A stretch of DNA of 64,000 bases, from assembly GCA_050954785.1 (NCBI GenBank), contig JBPBQO010000093.1:1-64000 (forward strand), given 5' to 3'. The stretch is from Lichenicola sp050954785 (GTDB lineage Bacteria > Pseudomonadota > Alphaproteobacteria > Acetobacterales > Acetobacteraceae). Positions 1-9,445 of the stretch are shown one piece after another (position 1 is the first letter of the stretch; each line of letters begins with the position of its first letter). The notes below the pieces were generated by a model that saw nothing but the letters and a program-made list of their open reading frames with translations, did no database searches and was not told where the DNA came from. The translations under genes and the position numbers were made by a program.

Positions 1-2
1 GC

Positions 3-491
3 GACGTGCTGGCCAAGGCGCTCGGCCGTGGCGGCAAGGTGGTGATCATCGAGGGTAACCCGGGCGCCGAGAACGGCGTGCAGCGCAAGCTCGGCTTCAC
101 CGACGCGATCGCCTCCGGCGGCCTGGTACTGGTCGATAGCCGCACCGGCCACTGGGAGACCGAGGAAGCCAACACCGTCTTCACCAACATGCTGACCGCG
201 CACCAGGACATCCAGGGCGTGCTGGCGGCCAACGATTCCATGGCTCTCGGCGTGGTCAAGGCGATCGACGCCGCCGGCAAGCCGGGCCGGATCAAGGTGG
301 TCAGCTTCGACAACATCCCGGCGATCCAGCCGCTGCTCAAGGACGGCAAGGTGCTGGCGACGGTCGACCAGTTCGGCGCGCAGCTCGCGGCGATGGGCAT
401 CGACAACGCGATGAAGGAGATCGCCGGCCAGACCCTGACCGGCTGGATCAAAACCCCGGTGAAGTTGATCACAGGCCAGACCGCCGGCTAA
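3..491 (+). CDS. Sugar ABC transporter periplasmic binding protein (RbsB-like), 3' part
   Basis: The gene is cut by the left window edge; about 162 C-terminal residues are present. It matches the second lobe of type I sugar-binding proteins: a stretch about a lost or varying position (GVLAANDSMALGVVKAI), then VVSFDNIPAIQPLLKDG and a TVDQFGAQLAAMGI segment, the usual order in RbsB-type proteins. It would deliver a sugar in the periplasm to the transporter encoded by the next two genes. The stop lies 5 bases before the ATPase start, so the three genes look like one operon. The sugar cannot be told; ribose is only the family prototype. Confidence 0.88.
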   Translation, partial: DVLAKALGRGGKVVIIEGNPGAENGVQRKLGFTDAIASGGLVLVDSRTGHWETEEANTVFTNMLTAHQDIQGVLAANDSMALGVVKAIDAAGKPGRIKVVSFDNIPAIQPLLKDGKVLATVDQFGAQLAAMGIDNAMKEIAGQTLTGWIKTPVKLITGQTAG

Positions 492-495
492 GCCA

Positions 496-2034
496 GTGCC
501 GCCTATCCTGCGCCTTCAAGGCCTGACCAAGCGCTTTCCGGGCGTGGTGGCGCTCGACGGCGTCGATCTCGACATCGAGGCCGGCGAGATGCACGCCCTC
601 GCCGGCGAGAACGGAGCCGGCAAGTCGAGCCTGATCCGCCTGCTCGCCGGCATCCACCGGCCCGACGCCGGCTCGATCACGCTGGAAGGCAGGCCCTATG
701 CCCCGCAGGCGCCGATCGACGCGATCCGTGCCGGCATCCGCGTGGTGCACCAGGAGTTCAACCTGCTGCCGGCGCTCTCGGTCGCCGAGAACCTGCTGTT
801 CGAGCATCTGCCCCGCAACCGCTTCGGCTTCGTCGATCGTGTCCGCCTGGACAGCGAAGCGGAGGCGCTGCTGGCACGGGTCGGCCTGAACGAGATCTCG
901 CCGCGCCTGAAGGTGGAGCGGCTCGGCATCGCGCAGATGCAACTGGTCGAGATCGCCCGCGCGCTCTCTACGCGCGGTCGGGTGCTGGTGCTCGACGAAC
1001 CGACCGCGACGCTCACCCCACGCGAGGCCAACCGCCTGTTCGAGCAGATCCATGCCCTCAAGGCGGAGGGCATGACGCTGATCTATGTCTCGCACCATCT
1101 GGGCGAGATCTTTTCCCTGTGCGACCGCGTCACGGTGCTGCGCAACGGCCGCAAGGTCGGCACCAGCCGTACCGCCGATACCAACCCAGGCGACCTGGTC
1201 CGCCAGATGATCGGTCGCACGCTCGCCGCCCAGGCGCCACTCGCCGGTGCTGTTCTTGGGCTCGAGGCGCTGCGCGTCGAGCGTCTGCGTCCGCTCGGTG
1301 CCCCGGTCGGCCCAGGCCTCGATTTCAGCCTTCGCTATGGCGAAATCATCGGCCTGGCCGGTCTGGTCGGCGCCGGCCGGACCGAGGCGGTGCGGGCGAT
1401 CTTCGGCGCCGACCGCCGGCTCGGTGGCCGCATCTACCGCGACGGCGCCGAAATCGCGATCCGCAGCCCGAGTGACGCCACCCGCCACGGCATCTGTTTG
1501 CTGACCGAGGACCGCAAGGGCGAGGGGCTGGTGCTGCCGATGGCGGCGCGGGTGAACACCACGCTGGCCCGGCTCGACAAGGTCGCGACCGCCGGCTTCT
1601 TGCGCCCTGCCGTCGAACGCGCGGCCTCGGTGCGGCTGGCCACCGAGCTCGGCACACGCCTCAGCGGCCCCGAGCAACCGGTGATCCAGCTCTCCGGCGG
1701 CAACCAGCAAAAAATCGTGCTGGCCAAGTGGTTGTTCGGCGAAGCCCGCGTGCTGATGCTGGACGAACCCACGCGCGGCATCGACGTCGGCGCGAAAGCC
1801 GAGATCTACGCGCTGCTCGGCCGGCTCGCTGCCGAGGGCCGTGCCATCCTGGTGGTCTCGTCCGAACTGCCGGAGCTGATGCATCTGTGCGACCGCATTC
1901 TCGTGCTGTCGCGCGGCCATTTCGCCGGCGAGGTGGCACGTGTGGATTTCAGCGAGGAACGCATCCTCTCCCTCGCATACAGCGAGTTCATGCAGCCGGT
2001 CGCCGACACCGGCCCGCTTGCCCAGGAAGCCTGA
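496..2034 (+). CDS. Sugar ABC transporter ATP-binding protein, RbsA/XylG-type
   Basis: The 512-residue protein has two ABC ATPase halves, as is typical for monosaccharide importers (RbsA, about 500 residues). The N-terminal half has Walker A GENGAGKSS near residue 38 and Walker B LVLDEPTA; the C-terminal half has the signature LSGGNQQK and Walker B LMLDEPTRGID. The C-terminal half has a degenerate Walker A (LVGAGRTE), which is normal for this family. It would power sugar import at the inner membrane. The start is GTG, five bases after the binding-protein stop, and the permease follows within 9 bases. Confidence 0.93.
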   Translation: MPPILRLQGLTKRFPGVVALDGVDLDIEAGEMHALAGENGAGKSSLIRLLAGIHRPDAGSITLEGRPYAPQAPIDAIRAGIRVVHQEFNLLPALSVAENLLFEHLPRNRFGFVDRVRLDSEAEALLARVGLNEISPRLKVERLGIAQMQLVEIARALSTRGRVLVLDEPTATLTPREANRLFEQIHALKAEGMTLIYVSHHLGEIFSLCDRVTVLRNGRKVGTSRTADTNPGDLVRQMIGRTLAAQAPLAGAVLGLEALRVERLRPLGAPVGPGLDFSLRYGEIIGLAGLVGAGRTEAVRAIFGADRRLGGRIYRDGAEIAIRSPSDATRHGICLLTEDRKGEGLVLPMAARVNTTLARLDKVATAGFLRPAVERAASVRLATELGTRLSGPEQPVIQLSGGNQQKIVLAKWLFGEARVLMLDEPTRGIDVGAKAEIYALLGRLAAEGRAILVVSSELPELMHLCDRILVLSRGHFAGEVARVDFSEERILSLAYSEFMQPVADTGPLAQEA

Positions 2035-2042
2035 ACCCCATC

Positions 2043-3065
2043 ATGTCCGCATCCTCGACACCGACCGCTTCCCCCGAGCCCGCGTCGCGGCCTGGCGCCA
2101 ACGCCATCGCCCGCACGGTGCTGCGCGAGGCTGGCATCGGGCTGGCCTTGCTGGCGATGATCGCTTTTTTCGCAGTCGTGGCGCCATCTTTCACCACGCA
2201 CGAGAACATTTCCAACATCCTCACCCAGATCACCATCAACCTGATCCTGGCGACAGGCATGACCTTCGCGATCCTGATCGGCGGGATCGACCTGTCGGTT
2301 GGCGCGGTGATGGCGTTGTGCGCGGTGGTGGCCGGCACCGTCCTGAAGCTGGACTTTCTGTCCGACCCGGAGGCGATCGGCCTCGGTATCCTGGCCAGCC
2401 TGGTGGTCGGCATGATCTGTGGCGGTCTGAACGGCTTCATCTCGTCGTTCTGGGGCGTTCCGGCCTTCATCGTGACGCTCGGCATGCTGAACGTTGCGCG
2501 CGGCGCCGCACTCGAGGTGACCAACGCCCGCACGATCTACGACTTCCCCGACAGCTTCAACGCGTTCGGCACCGCCAGCATTCTTGGCCTGCCGGTAATT
2601 TTCGTGCTCGCTCTGGTGCTGCTGGCTATCGGATGGGTCGTTCTGACCCGCACCGTGTTCGGCCGGATGATTTACGCGATCGGCAACAACGAGGAAGCGG
2701 TCAGGCTGTCCGGACATCGTCCGTTCACCACCAAGGTGCTGGCGTTCACCGTGACCGGCCTGTGCGTCGGCATTGCCGCGATCGTCTACATGACCCGGCT
2801 GACCATCGCCAACCCGATCCTGGGCATCGGCTTCGAGCTGAACGCGATCGCTGCGGTGATCATCGGCGGCACCAGCCTGTCCGGCGGACGCGGATCGCTG
2901 GTCGGCACGCTGCTGGGTGCCGCGATCATCGGCGTTCTGGCGAACGGACTGATCCTGATGGGCGTTACCGACTTCGTCCGTCAGATCGTCACCGGGCTGG
3001 TGATCATCCTGGCGGTAATCCTGGACTCCTACCGCGCCAGGCTGTCCGCACGCGGCGCCGGCTGA
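2043..3065 (+). CDS. Sugar ABC transporter permease, RbsC-type
   Basis: This 340-residue inner-membrane permease has a short polar N-terminus followed by about eight to ten hydrophobic segments (first near residues 30-52). It carries the family motif GGIDLSVGAVMAL and the coupling-loop region GNNEEAVRLSG that contacts the ATPase. ATG at 2043 is preferred over longer in-frame openings because it follows the ATPase stop directly and gives the usual length. With the two preceding genes it forms a complete monosaccharide importer. No sugar specificity can be read from it. Confidence 0.93.
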   Translation: MSASSTPTASPEPASRPGANAIARTVLREAGIGLALLAMIAFFAVVAPSFTTHENISNILTQITINLILATGMTFAILIGGIDLSVGAVMALCAVVAGTVLKLDFLSDPEAIGLGILASLVVGMICGGLNGFISSFWGVPAFIVTLGMLNVARGAALEVTNARTIYDFPDSFNAFGTASILGLPVIFVLALVLLAIGWVVLTRTVFGRMIYAIGNNEEAVRLSGHRPFTTKVLAFTVTGLCVGIAAIVYMTRLTIANPILGIGFELNAIAAVIIGGTSLSGGRGSLVGTLLGAAIIGVLANGLILMGVTDFVRQIVTGLVIILAVILDSYRARLSARGAG

Positions 3066-3114
3066 CCTGGATCTATTCTCGCTGTGGCGGTCGTTTCGGT
3101 GTGCAGTCTTGCTC

Positions 3115-3300
3115 ATTTGCAGCCACCCAAAAGACGATGGCCACCGTCGTCGAGGAAGCCGGCAAAACCTTCAACATCACGACCACAATGGTCGGTGGCA
3201 CAGCCCGATCCTGCCCAGCAGGTCGAGCTCATCGACGCGATCCTTGCCTGCGTGTTGGGCGGCATCAGTCCGACCGGCGGCTTCGGCAAGGTCGGCGGGC
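3115..3300 (+). pseudogene. Remnant of a sugar-binding protein gene
   Basis: Two reading frames together give MATVVEEAGKTFNITTTMVG and then DPAQQVELIDAILA. That matches the N-terminal lobe of RbsB-type binding proteins, where a residue stretch such as 'A..AGK.....' is followed by 'DPAQQVQLIEDAIA'. A frameshift separates the two parts near 3210 and no start or signal peptide remains. It is read as a dead second binding-protein gene. The match is by family pattern only and is short. Confidence 0.5.
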
Positions 3301-3304
3301 CGGC

Positions 3305-3582
3305 TGGTCGATATGACGGGTTGCGACCTGTCGCTGCTGCCGCTGGACACCTTCGTACCGTCACCGGTCAAGCGAACGAAGGTCGTCGACGATCCGGAAC
3401 GTGTGATGCCGGTACAAGAGCGTATGCAGGCAGTCGTTGATCGCATCGAAGGGCGCGCGGTGCCGATCGAGCCTCTTGAACGCTTCGACTTCTATGCGGC
3501 AGCGAAGCTCTGCTACGCCGTAGTCCGAACCTCGGATGCCCGACCGAACGGGTGCTTCATTTTGCGAAAAGGCGATGTTTAA
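3305..3582 (+). pseudogene. RbsD/FucU sugar mutarotase, 5'-truncated remnant
   Basis: The reading frame ending at 3582 carries a good C-terminal half of an RbsD/FucU pyranase: SLLPLDTFVPSPV, then IEPLERFDFYAAAKLCYAVVRT, then the C-terminal LRKGDV (ILKKGVV in the family). The N-terminal half with the GH(G/S)D..VI.DANFPA motifs is missing. The sequence joins directly to the binding-protein remnant upstream, so an internal deletion probably fused two genes. RbsD/FucU enzymes interconvert sugar anomers after import, which fits the transporter operon just before it. Confidence 0.6.
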
Positions 3583-4388
3583 AGGTTCGCCGCTTCCGGT
3601 ATTTCCGGCGTACGTCTCCAATCGGTCTGAATCCAAAGCGGACTCTGGAGTGGCTGTGTCCGCTTCTGCCGGATCCAGTCACGTTTCAAAAGTCCGTTCC
3701 AAATCCAGGTAGGACGTTCCAAAGCATTTCGGTGGCAGGAAGCTCAACCCGTAGCCGAGCGGACATTCCTGGAACTCCTCCCTGTCGAGCTTGTCGCCGT
3801 TAAAGTCGGGCAAGCGGGACACGTCATGGCGCTGCAGGCGGCGGCCTCGTCCTCGAGCGACCGCACAGTCGATTTGGATCCGGTGGACCGGTCTGCTGGT
3901 CTGTGACGGAGTTCCGCTGCCTTCACTTTGGCAGCAATCTTCCGGTTGAGATCGTAGCGCCGGGTAATGTCCTCTCAGGCTCTCTGGACAATTTTGTATC
4001 GCTGGACGGCTCGCCGCAATCGGTGGCGCTGTCATGGAGAACCTGACCCGTAACGCGTGCTCCCATCTACCGGACAGGAACGCACCATCGGAGCATGCAA
4101 CGAAATATCTAAAACAACCTCTTGTCTCGCGTAATGGGATTTTGATCGGCGACATGAGCGATTTTACGGTTGAACCGGAAGTTCAGCTCGAGGGGATAGC
4201 GACATCGTGGCGCAGTTGCCACGTTTAATTCGAGCAGAACAATCTTTCCCAGTAACAAATAAAAGAACTTCGTCTAACAAACAAATAAGCAGCACTCCAG
4301 ACAAATTCATACGACACAAGCTATCTAAAACCCGTATCGGTCTGTAAACGAACGTTTGGGACAAGAGCGGGCTAGGGGGATCGTGAGC
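3583..4388 (+). other. Non-coding or decayed stretch
   Basis: About 800 bases with no reading frame that I can assign to a family. Short open frames exist on both strands (for example plus 4034-4228 and minus 3679-4155), but they lack recognisable motifs and good ribosome binding sites. The stretch follows two gene remnants and is probably decayed DNA. The last 150 bases are AT-rich and may hold the promoter for the YfiR-like gene. Confidence 0.5.
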
Positions 4389-4931
4389 GTGTTCGAGAAA
4401 GCGGCCCCGTACAGGACGTGCTACGTTGTATCGGCAGTTCTGATGCTGTCGGGATCGGGGCCCATCGAGGATCGAGCACCGACGTTGCAGGATTTGCAGA
4501 TTGCAACCCATGTGCTGCATTTTTTGGACGCGCCTGTTTCCGGTGAGTTAATTCTCGCGATCGCATTCGACGCTTCGGACGCCGCGTCACGTGCCGAGGC
4601 GACCGCGTTGGCCAGTCTGGCCGGCGAAGGTCTTACCGCTGGTGACCTGACTCTGCGCCCCTGCCTGGTCGAGGAGGGCCAATTGGCCACGGTCACCGGT
4701 TACGGCGCCGTTTTTGCAACTGCCGGCGTGAATCAGAAGCTGTTGGGCGCCAGCCTGAAGCAGCGTCACGTGCCGTGCCTGACCCGGCACCTGGAGCAGG
4801 TGCAGCATGGCGCCTGCATCGTCGCGATCGGCACGGAGCCCACGGTCAGCATCGTTCTCAACGCAGCGAACGCAGCCTCCGACGGCGTACGCTTCGCGAC
4901 AGCATTCCGCATGATGGTTCCCGAGATATGA
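4389..4931 (+). CDS. YfiR-like periplasmic protein (DUF4154 type)
   Basis: About 180 residues, with a hydrophobic leader (TCYVVSAVLMLSG) and then a single small domain. The second half shows the YfiR pattern: a central strand GYGAVFATAG, a conserved Cys region VPCLTRHLEQV, and the closing ACIVAIGTE..VSIVLN...GVRFATAF segment. In Pseudomonas, YfiR is a periplasmic repressor of the diguanylate cyclase YfiN. GTG 4389 is chosen because AGGGGG lies 9 bases upstream; TTG 4356 and GTG 4383 are in-frame alternatives. The stop overlaps the next gene by four bases (ATGA), so co-translation is likely. Family assignment is by pattern and context. Confidence 0.6.
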   Translation: MFEKAAPYRTCYVVSAVLMLSGSGPIEDRAPTLQDLQIATHVLHFLDAPVSGELILAIAFDASDAASRAEATALASLAGEGLTAGDLTLRPCLVEEGQLATVTGYGAVFATAGVNQKLLGASLKQRHVPCLTRHLEQVQHGACIVAIGTEPTVSIVLNAANAASDGVRFATAFRMMVPEI

Positions 4932-6931
4932 TCAGCTTTCCGCGCCTCGCGTCGCTGCGTGTCGTGTGCGCGCTGCTGGCAACGACTGCTTGCCCGGTCC
5001 ATGCTCAGTCCCTCGATCACGCCGCCTTCGAGCAGTTGTTCGGCGAGCCGGTCACCGACTCGGCCACCGGCAAGCCCCAGCGGGCGAGCGACGTGCCCGC
5101 CGAGATGGACATCGTCTCCGCCGAGGATATTCGCCGCTCAGGCGCGGACAACCTGCCCGACGTGTTGAATTTCGTTGCCGGGCTCGATGTCCGCCGCTAC
5201 GGCATGCAGGATGCTTCTGTCGGCATTCGCGGCTATAATACCGCCTTGAACCCGCGTGTTCTGGTGCTTCTCGATGGCCGGCAGGTCTATCAGGACGATT
5301 ATGGGCTCACGGTCTGGCCGCTGATCCCCGTCGCGTTGAGCGCGATCCGCCAGATCGAGATCATCAAGGGGCCCAGTTCCGCATTGTATGGCTTCAATGC
5401 GGTCTCCGGCGTCATCAATATCGTCACCTATGATCCGTTACGCGACAAGACGATCGCTGTCCGTGCGGAAGGCGGCAGCCAGAGTCAGGCCTATGGCGAG
5501 GCGGTCGCCACGGCGCAGATTCCGGGCCGGATGGGTATACGCCTGTCGGCGGAGGGCTTCCGTTCCACTGAATTCGAGGGCAACGAAGCCGGCAACACGC
5601 GCGAACAGCCGCATAGCGGCACGGTTGCCCTGGACGGGCGTTTTCAGCTTGCGCCCGGCATCGAATGGGATGTCGCCGGATCGATAGGCAGCGTCGATAG
5701 CGACTATTACATCGATATCGGCGCCTACGTGCCGGCCGGCTTCAAGGCGAATAGCCTGAGCAGCCGCCTGTCGGCCGATACCAGGTTCGGCATGCTGCAG
5801 CTCAATGCCTATCGCAACGAGAACCGCACCTCGGACAACAAGCCCGAGACCCTGGACCATTGGCGGGAAGACGTCGTGGTCGTGCAAGCCAACGACCTGG
5901 TCAAGCTCGGCCGAGACCACACACTTCGTTTCGCTGGCGAATATCGCGACAATACGGCCTCGTCGCTGCAGTCCTTCAACGGCCGTATCGGCTACAGCAT
6001 CATTGCCGGTTCGGTGATGTGGGATTGGCAGATCCTGCGCAGCCTGTCCTTCACCAACGCTCTGCGCGTGGACGATGTCTCGCTAAGCCACCATGGTATG
6101 CAGTTCGAAGTGCCCGGGCTGGGCGGGCTGTACCACGATGCCAGCCTGGTCGAACCGAGTTTCAACAGTGGTATCGTCTTGAAGCTCACCAACTACGACA
6201 CGGTCCGACTCACCGCGGCCCGCGCCATCCAGTTGCCCAGCCTGGTCGATTTCGGCTATGCGCGGGACATCGGCGGCCTGATCGTCGCCGGCAATACCGG
6301 CTTGGTACCTTCGACGGTACAGAATTATGAAATCGACTATGATCGCAGATTGCCTGCGTATGGCGCCATGCTTCGTCTGGCACTTTTTGCCCAGCGCACG
6401 GACAGCACCATCGGCTCGCCATTCGGTTCCGGTATCACTTTGCTTCCGAACGGTTATCCAGCCTTGATTGCCCGCAATTTCGGTGACAGTTGCGAAGCGG
6501 GCGGCGAGATCGGCATCAAGGGCCGCAGCCGGGCTGGATTGCGCTGGAATATCAGCTATGCCCTCGCTCTCGTGCATGACGACACGCCCGAAGCTGAACT
6601 GCTCAACGCCGCTTCGATAAGCTACCAGCGCCAATCGCCGACCCATTCCGTTATTCTGGGTGCGGGCTATAGCTGGGGTCGCCTGGACCTCGATATGCAG
6701 GCGCGCTGGCAGTCGCACATCCAGGATTTCACCGTCGATCCGACAACGTCCATCACGATGCCGGTGACCGTACCGAACTACATCACCATGAATGTCCGCG
6801 TGGGCTATCGCCTGACGAACCAGATTACCACCTCGCTTCTGGTGGAGCAGTTGAACCAGCAAAGTCTCGCCGAAACAGCGGGATTGCAGGTCGACAGGCG
6901 CTTTGTCGGTGGTATCGAGATCAGATTCTGA
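4928..6931 (+). CDS. TonB-dependent receptor in a c-di-GMP module
   Basis: The 667-residue outer-membrane protein has a signal peptide ending at VHAQS (about residue 27) and a plug domain at about residues 50-165 (DIVSAEDIRRSGADNLPDVL, GIRGYN, VLVLLDGRQVY, IEIIKGPSSALYG, GVINIVTY). A beta-barrel follows and ends in Phe (GGIEIRF), as barrel proteins usually do. It is short for a siderophore receptor. It overlaps the YfiR-like gene by four bases and is followed 43 bases later by a GGDEF-EAL gene. A role as an outer-membrane sensor or channel for the signalling module is inferred from context. Confidence 0.85.
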   Translation: MISFPRLASLRVVCALLATTACPVHAQSLDHAAFEQLFGEPVTDSATGKPQRASDVPAEMDIVSAEDIRRSGADNLPDVLNFVAGLDVRRYGMQDASVGIRGYNTALNPRVLVLLDGRQVYQDDYGLTVWPLIPVALSAIRQIEIIKGPSSALYGFNAVSGVINIVTYDPLRDKTIAVRAEGGSQSQAYGEAVATAQIPGRMGIRLSAEGFRSTEFEGNEAGNTREQPHSGTVALDGRFQLAPGIEWDVAGSIGSVDSDYYIDIGAYVPAGFKANSLSSRLSADTRFGMLQLNAYRNENRTSDNKPETLDHWREDVVVVQANDLVKLGRDHTLRFAGEYRDNTASSLQSFNGRIGYSIIAGSVMWDWQILRSLSFTNALRVDDVSLSHHGMQFEVPGLGGLYHDASLVEPSFNSGIVLKLTNYDTVRLTAARAIQLPSLVDFGYARDIGGLIVAGNTGLVPSTVQNYEIDYDRRLPAYGAMLRLALFAQRTDSTIGSPFGSGITLLPNGYPALIARNFGDSCEAGGEIGIKGRSRAGLRWNISYALALVHDDTPEAELLNAASISYQRQSPTHSVILGAGYSWGRLDLDMQARWQSHIQDFTVDPTTSITMPVTVPNYITMNVRVGYRLTNQITTSLLVEQLNQQSLAETAGLQVDRRFVGGIEIRF

Positions 6932-6974
6932 TGCCACGCCGACGAAGCTTGATCTGCGGCAGGACTGACCGGCG

Positions 6975-9428
6975 TTGACACATCTCATCGCGGCGCTGTT
7001 GCGCTACCACGATCCGCGCATGGTCGCCCTGGTTCTGCTGGAAGCCATATGCGGTAGTATCGCGTTGAGGCAGATTTTTCGGCGCCGTCGGTCCGCACGA
7101 TACCCCATCATGAGCACTGTGGTGACGACGACGCTGTTCGGCGCTGTCGCGACCTTGCTTTCCTGGATGACCTTTATTACAGCGCTGGCGGGAACCTATC
7201 CAAAGCTCAGGCTGAGTATACCGCTATACTGGGTCATCCCGGCTTTGGTCATGTCGCTGCTGTGCAGCATGGCGGCGGGTGCAATCCAGAAATACGGTCA
7301 CCGGTCTGCCCGCAATGCCATGCTTGGCGGTTCTTTGTTGGCCTGCGGGTTTTCCTGCATGCTGTTTACCGGCATGGCAGGGTTGGTGCGGCCCTTCGCA
7401 CTCGCCTACGACCTCACCGCCATCCTGGTCGTCATGGTGCTTGGCGCTGCATTGTTTGCCTTCGCGCTGTGGGAAAGCAGCCGTCATTCCCGGCGACACC
7501 GTCCCTGGATAATCGGGCTCGGGTTGGCCGTGCTCGCGATCAGCGTGCTCTCCTTCGGATCACTCGCCGCCATCCTGCCGTTCGATGCCTGGATGGAAGC
7601 GGTCAGTCAGGCGGATGACCTGGCGTCCTCGCCGATCGCCATCATTGTCGCGGCGGAAGCCGTGGCGGCGCTGGTGCTCAGCCTGTCCGGATCGCTGGTC
7701 GATAACCGGGTTGTGGCGCGGGACCGGATGGACGCCGACCGCTTCCGCCAACTGGCGGACAGCACCCTCGAGGGAATTCTGATCCACCGGGATGGCGACA
7801 TCATCGATGGTAACGAGAGCATAGCGGCCCTTCTCGGCCTGCCACTCGACACGTTGCGCAGTAGCCGGCTGGCGCGTTTCATGACTCCGGATGGCGATGC
7901 GATCCTGTGGACCGGGCACCGGGGGACGGTGCCGGTGCAGACCGATGTACTCTCCGCCGGCGGGGTTCGCGTGCCGGTCGAGATCGTGTCGCGGGTGATC
8001 AGCCATGGTGGCCGTCCAGCCCTGGTCACCGCGCTACGCGACGTGCGCGAGCGACTGGCCTCGGAAGAACGGATCCGCTTTCTCGCCCACCACGATGTGC
8101 TCACGGAGCTGCCGAACCGTGTATTGCTCAGCGAGAGCCTGGATCGGGCACTGGACCTGGCCGCGCGAACGAACGCGCCGTTGGCTCTGCTATTTCTCGA
8201 TCTCGACAGCTTCAAGATGGTCAACGACACGCGTGGGCATGTGGTAGGCGACCAGTTGCTCTACCAGGTGGCGGCGCGGCTGCGTCAAAACCTGCGCGCC
8301 GACGACTTCGTCGCCCGGGTCGGCGGTGACGAGTTCGTCGTGCTGCAAACCGTCGGTGCGCAGCCAGAACAGGCGGCCCTGCTCGCCCGGCGCCTGATCG
8401 CGTGCCTGGAACCGAGCTTCCACATCGACGGGCAGGAACTGAGCGTCGGCGTGAGTATCGGCATTGCCGTCTATCCACAGGACGGCGACACCGCGGCCGT
8501 GCTGCTGAAGAACGCCGACATCGCTCTGTATCAGGCAAAGGAACACGGGCTCGGCTGGTACCGGCTGTTCGAGAGCAGCATGGAAGTGGTTCTGCGCGAA
8601 CGGCGCGAGATGGAACAGGATCTTCGCGCAGCCTTGCTCCGGAACCAGTTCACGTTGCACTTCCAGCCGATCTTCAACACCGATCTTGAACTGGTTGCCT
8701 TCGAAGCGTTGGTGCGATGGATGCATCCGACCCTGGGCCTGGTGTCTCCGGCGCAATTTATCCCGGTCGCGGAGGATTGCGGCCTCATCATCCCGCTCGG
8801 CGAATGGGTCATGCGTACCGCATGTCTTGCCGCCGCAGGATGGGATGTCGCCTGCCGGGTCGGGGTCAACCTGTCGCCGGCCCAATTCCTGCGCAGCGAC
8901 CTGCGGGCGATGGTGACGGCCATCCTGTCCGAGACCGGTCTGCCCGCCAACCGCCTGGAGCTGGAAATCACCGAGGGCGTGCTGATGGACAATACCGACG
9001 GTGCGATTCATGTACTCACCGAACTGCGCGATCTCGGGGTGCGCCTGGTGCTCGATGATTTCGGCACCGGCTACTCGAGCCTGTCATATCTGCAGCGTTT
9101 TCCGTTCGACAAGCTGAAGGTGGATCGCTCGTTCGTGCAGCGCATGGAAGCCGACGAAGGCTCGCGGGCCATCGTCAGCGCGATCATCGCCATGAGCCGC
9201 AGCCTCAACCTCGAAGTCACGGCCGAAGGTGTGGAGACCATCGAGCAATTCGATCTGCTTTGCGCCAGAGGCTGTCACGAACTGCAGGGCTTCCTGCTGG
9301 GGCACCCGATCCCGCAAAAAACCGTCGAGCATTTCATCCGCCGATATCTTCTGGCGCAGGTGGCGCCGCCGATGTCGCCCCGCCACGCCTTGCAACGGTT
9401 TCTACGCCAACGCCCGGTCGATGCCTGA
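6975..9428 (+). CDS. Membrane-bound GGDEF-EAL (c-di-GMP) protein with degenerate MHYT-like sensor
   Basis: The 817-residue protein starts with about seven membrane helices (to about residue 240), then a PAS-like region (about 250-370), GGDEF (about 375-545) and EAL (about 560-800). The cyclase site is intact (VGGDEF near residue 450) and is preceded by an RADD inhibitory site. The phosphodiesterase keeps FEALVRW, NLSPAQF, EITEGVL, DDFGTGYSSL and AEGVET, so both activities are possible. The membrane part resembles MHYT repeats (CMLFTGMAGL, LSWMTFITAL), but the metal-binding His is replaced by Leu or Thr. The start is TTG 6975; ATG 7020 is an alternative. Confidence 0.88.
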   Translation: MTHLIAALLRYHDPRMVALVLLEAICGSIALRQIFRRRRSARYPIMSTVVTTTLFGAVATLLSWMTFITALAGTYPKLRLSIPLYWVIPALVMSLLCSMAAGAIQKYGHRSARNAMLGGSLLACGFSCMLFTGMAGLVRPFALAYDLTAILVVMVLGAALFAFALWESSRHSRRHRPWIIGLGLAVLAISVLSFGSLAAILPFDAWMEAVSQADDLASSPIAIIVAAEAVAALVLSLSGSLVDNRVVARDRMDADRFRQLADSTLEGILIHRDGDIIDGNESIAALLGLPLDTLRSSRLARFMTPDGDAILWTGHRGTVPVQTDVLSAGGVRVPVEIVSRVISHGGRPALVTALRDVRERLASEERIRFLAHHDVLTELPNRVLLSESLDRALDLAARTNAPLALLFLDLDSFKMVNDTRGHVVGDQLLYQVAARLRQNLRADDFVARVGGDEFVVLQTVGAQPEQAALLARRLIACLEPSFHIDGQELSVGVSIGIAVYPQDGDTAAVLLKNADIALYQAKEHGLGWYRLFESSMEVVLRERREMEQDLRAALLRNQFTLHFQPIFNTDLELVAFEALVRWMHPTLGLVSPAQFIPVAEDCGLIIPLGEWVMRTACLAAAGWDVACRVGVNLSPAQFLRSDLRAMVTAILSETGLPANRLELEITEGVLMDNTDGAIHVLTELRDLGVRLVLDDFGTGYSSLSYLQRFPFDKLKVDRSFVQRMEADEGSRAIVSAIIAMSRSLNLEVTAEGVETIEQFDLLCARGCHELQGFLLGHPIPQKTVEHFIRRYLLAQVAPPMSPRHALQRFLRQRPVDA

Positions 9429-9445
9429 GTAGAGCCAGCAGCGCG

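Noticed and set aside
469..1920. 483-codon open frame on the minus strand
   Set aside because: It lies opposite the RbsA-like gene, has the Arg/His/Gln-rich composition of antisense frames in high-GC DNA, and has no recognisable domains.
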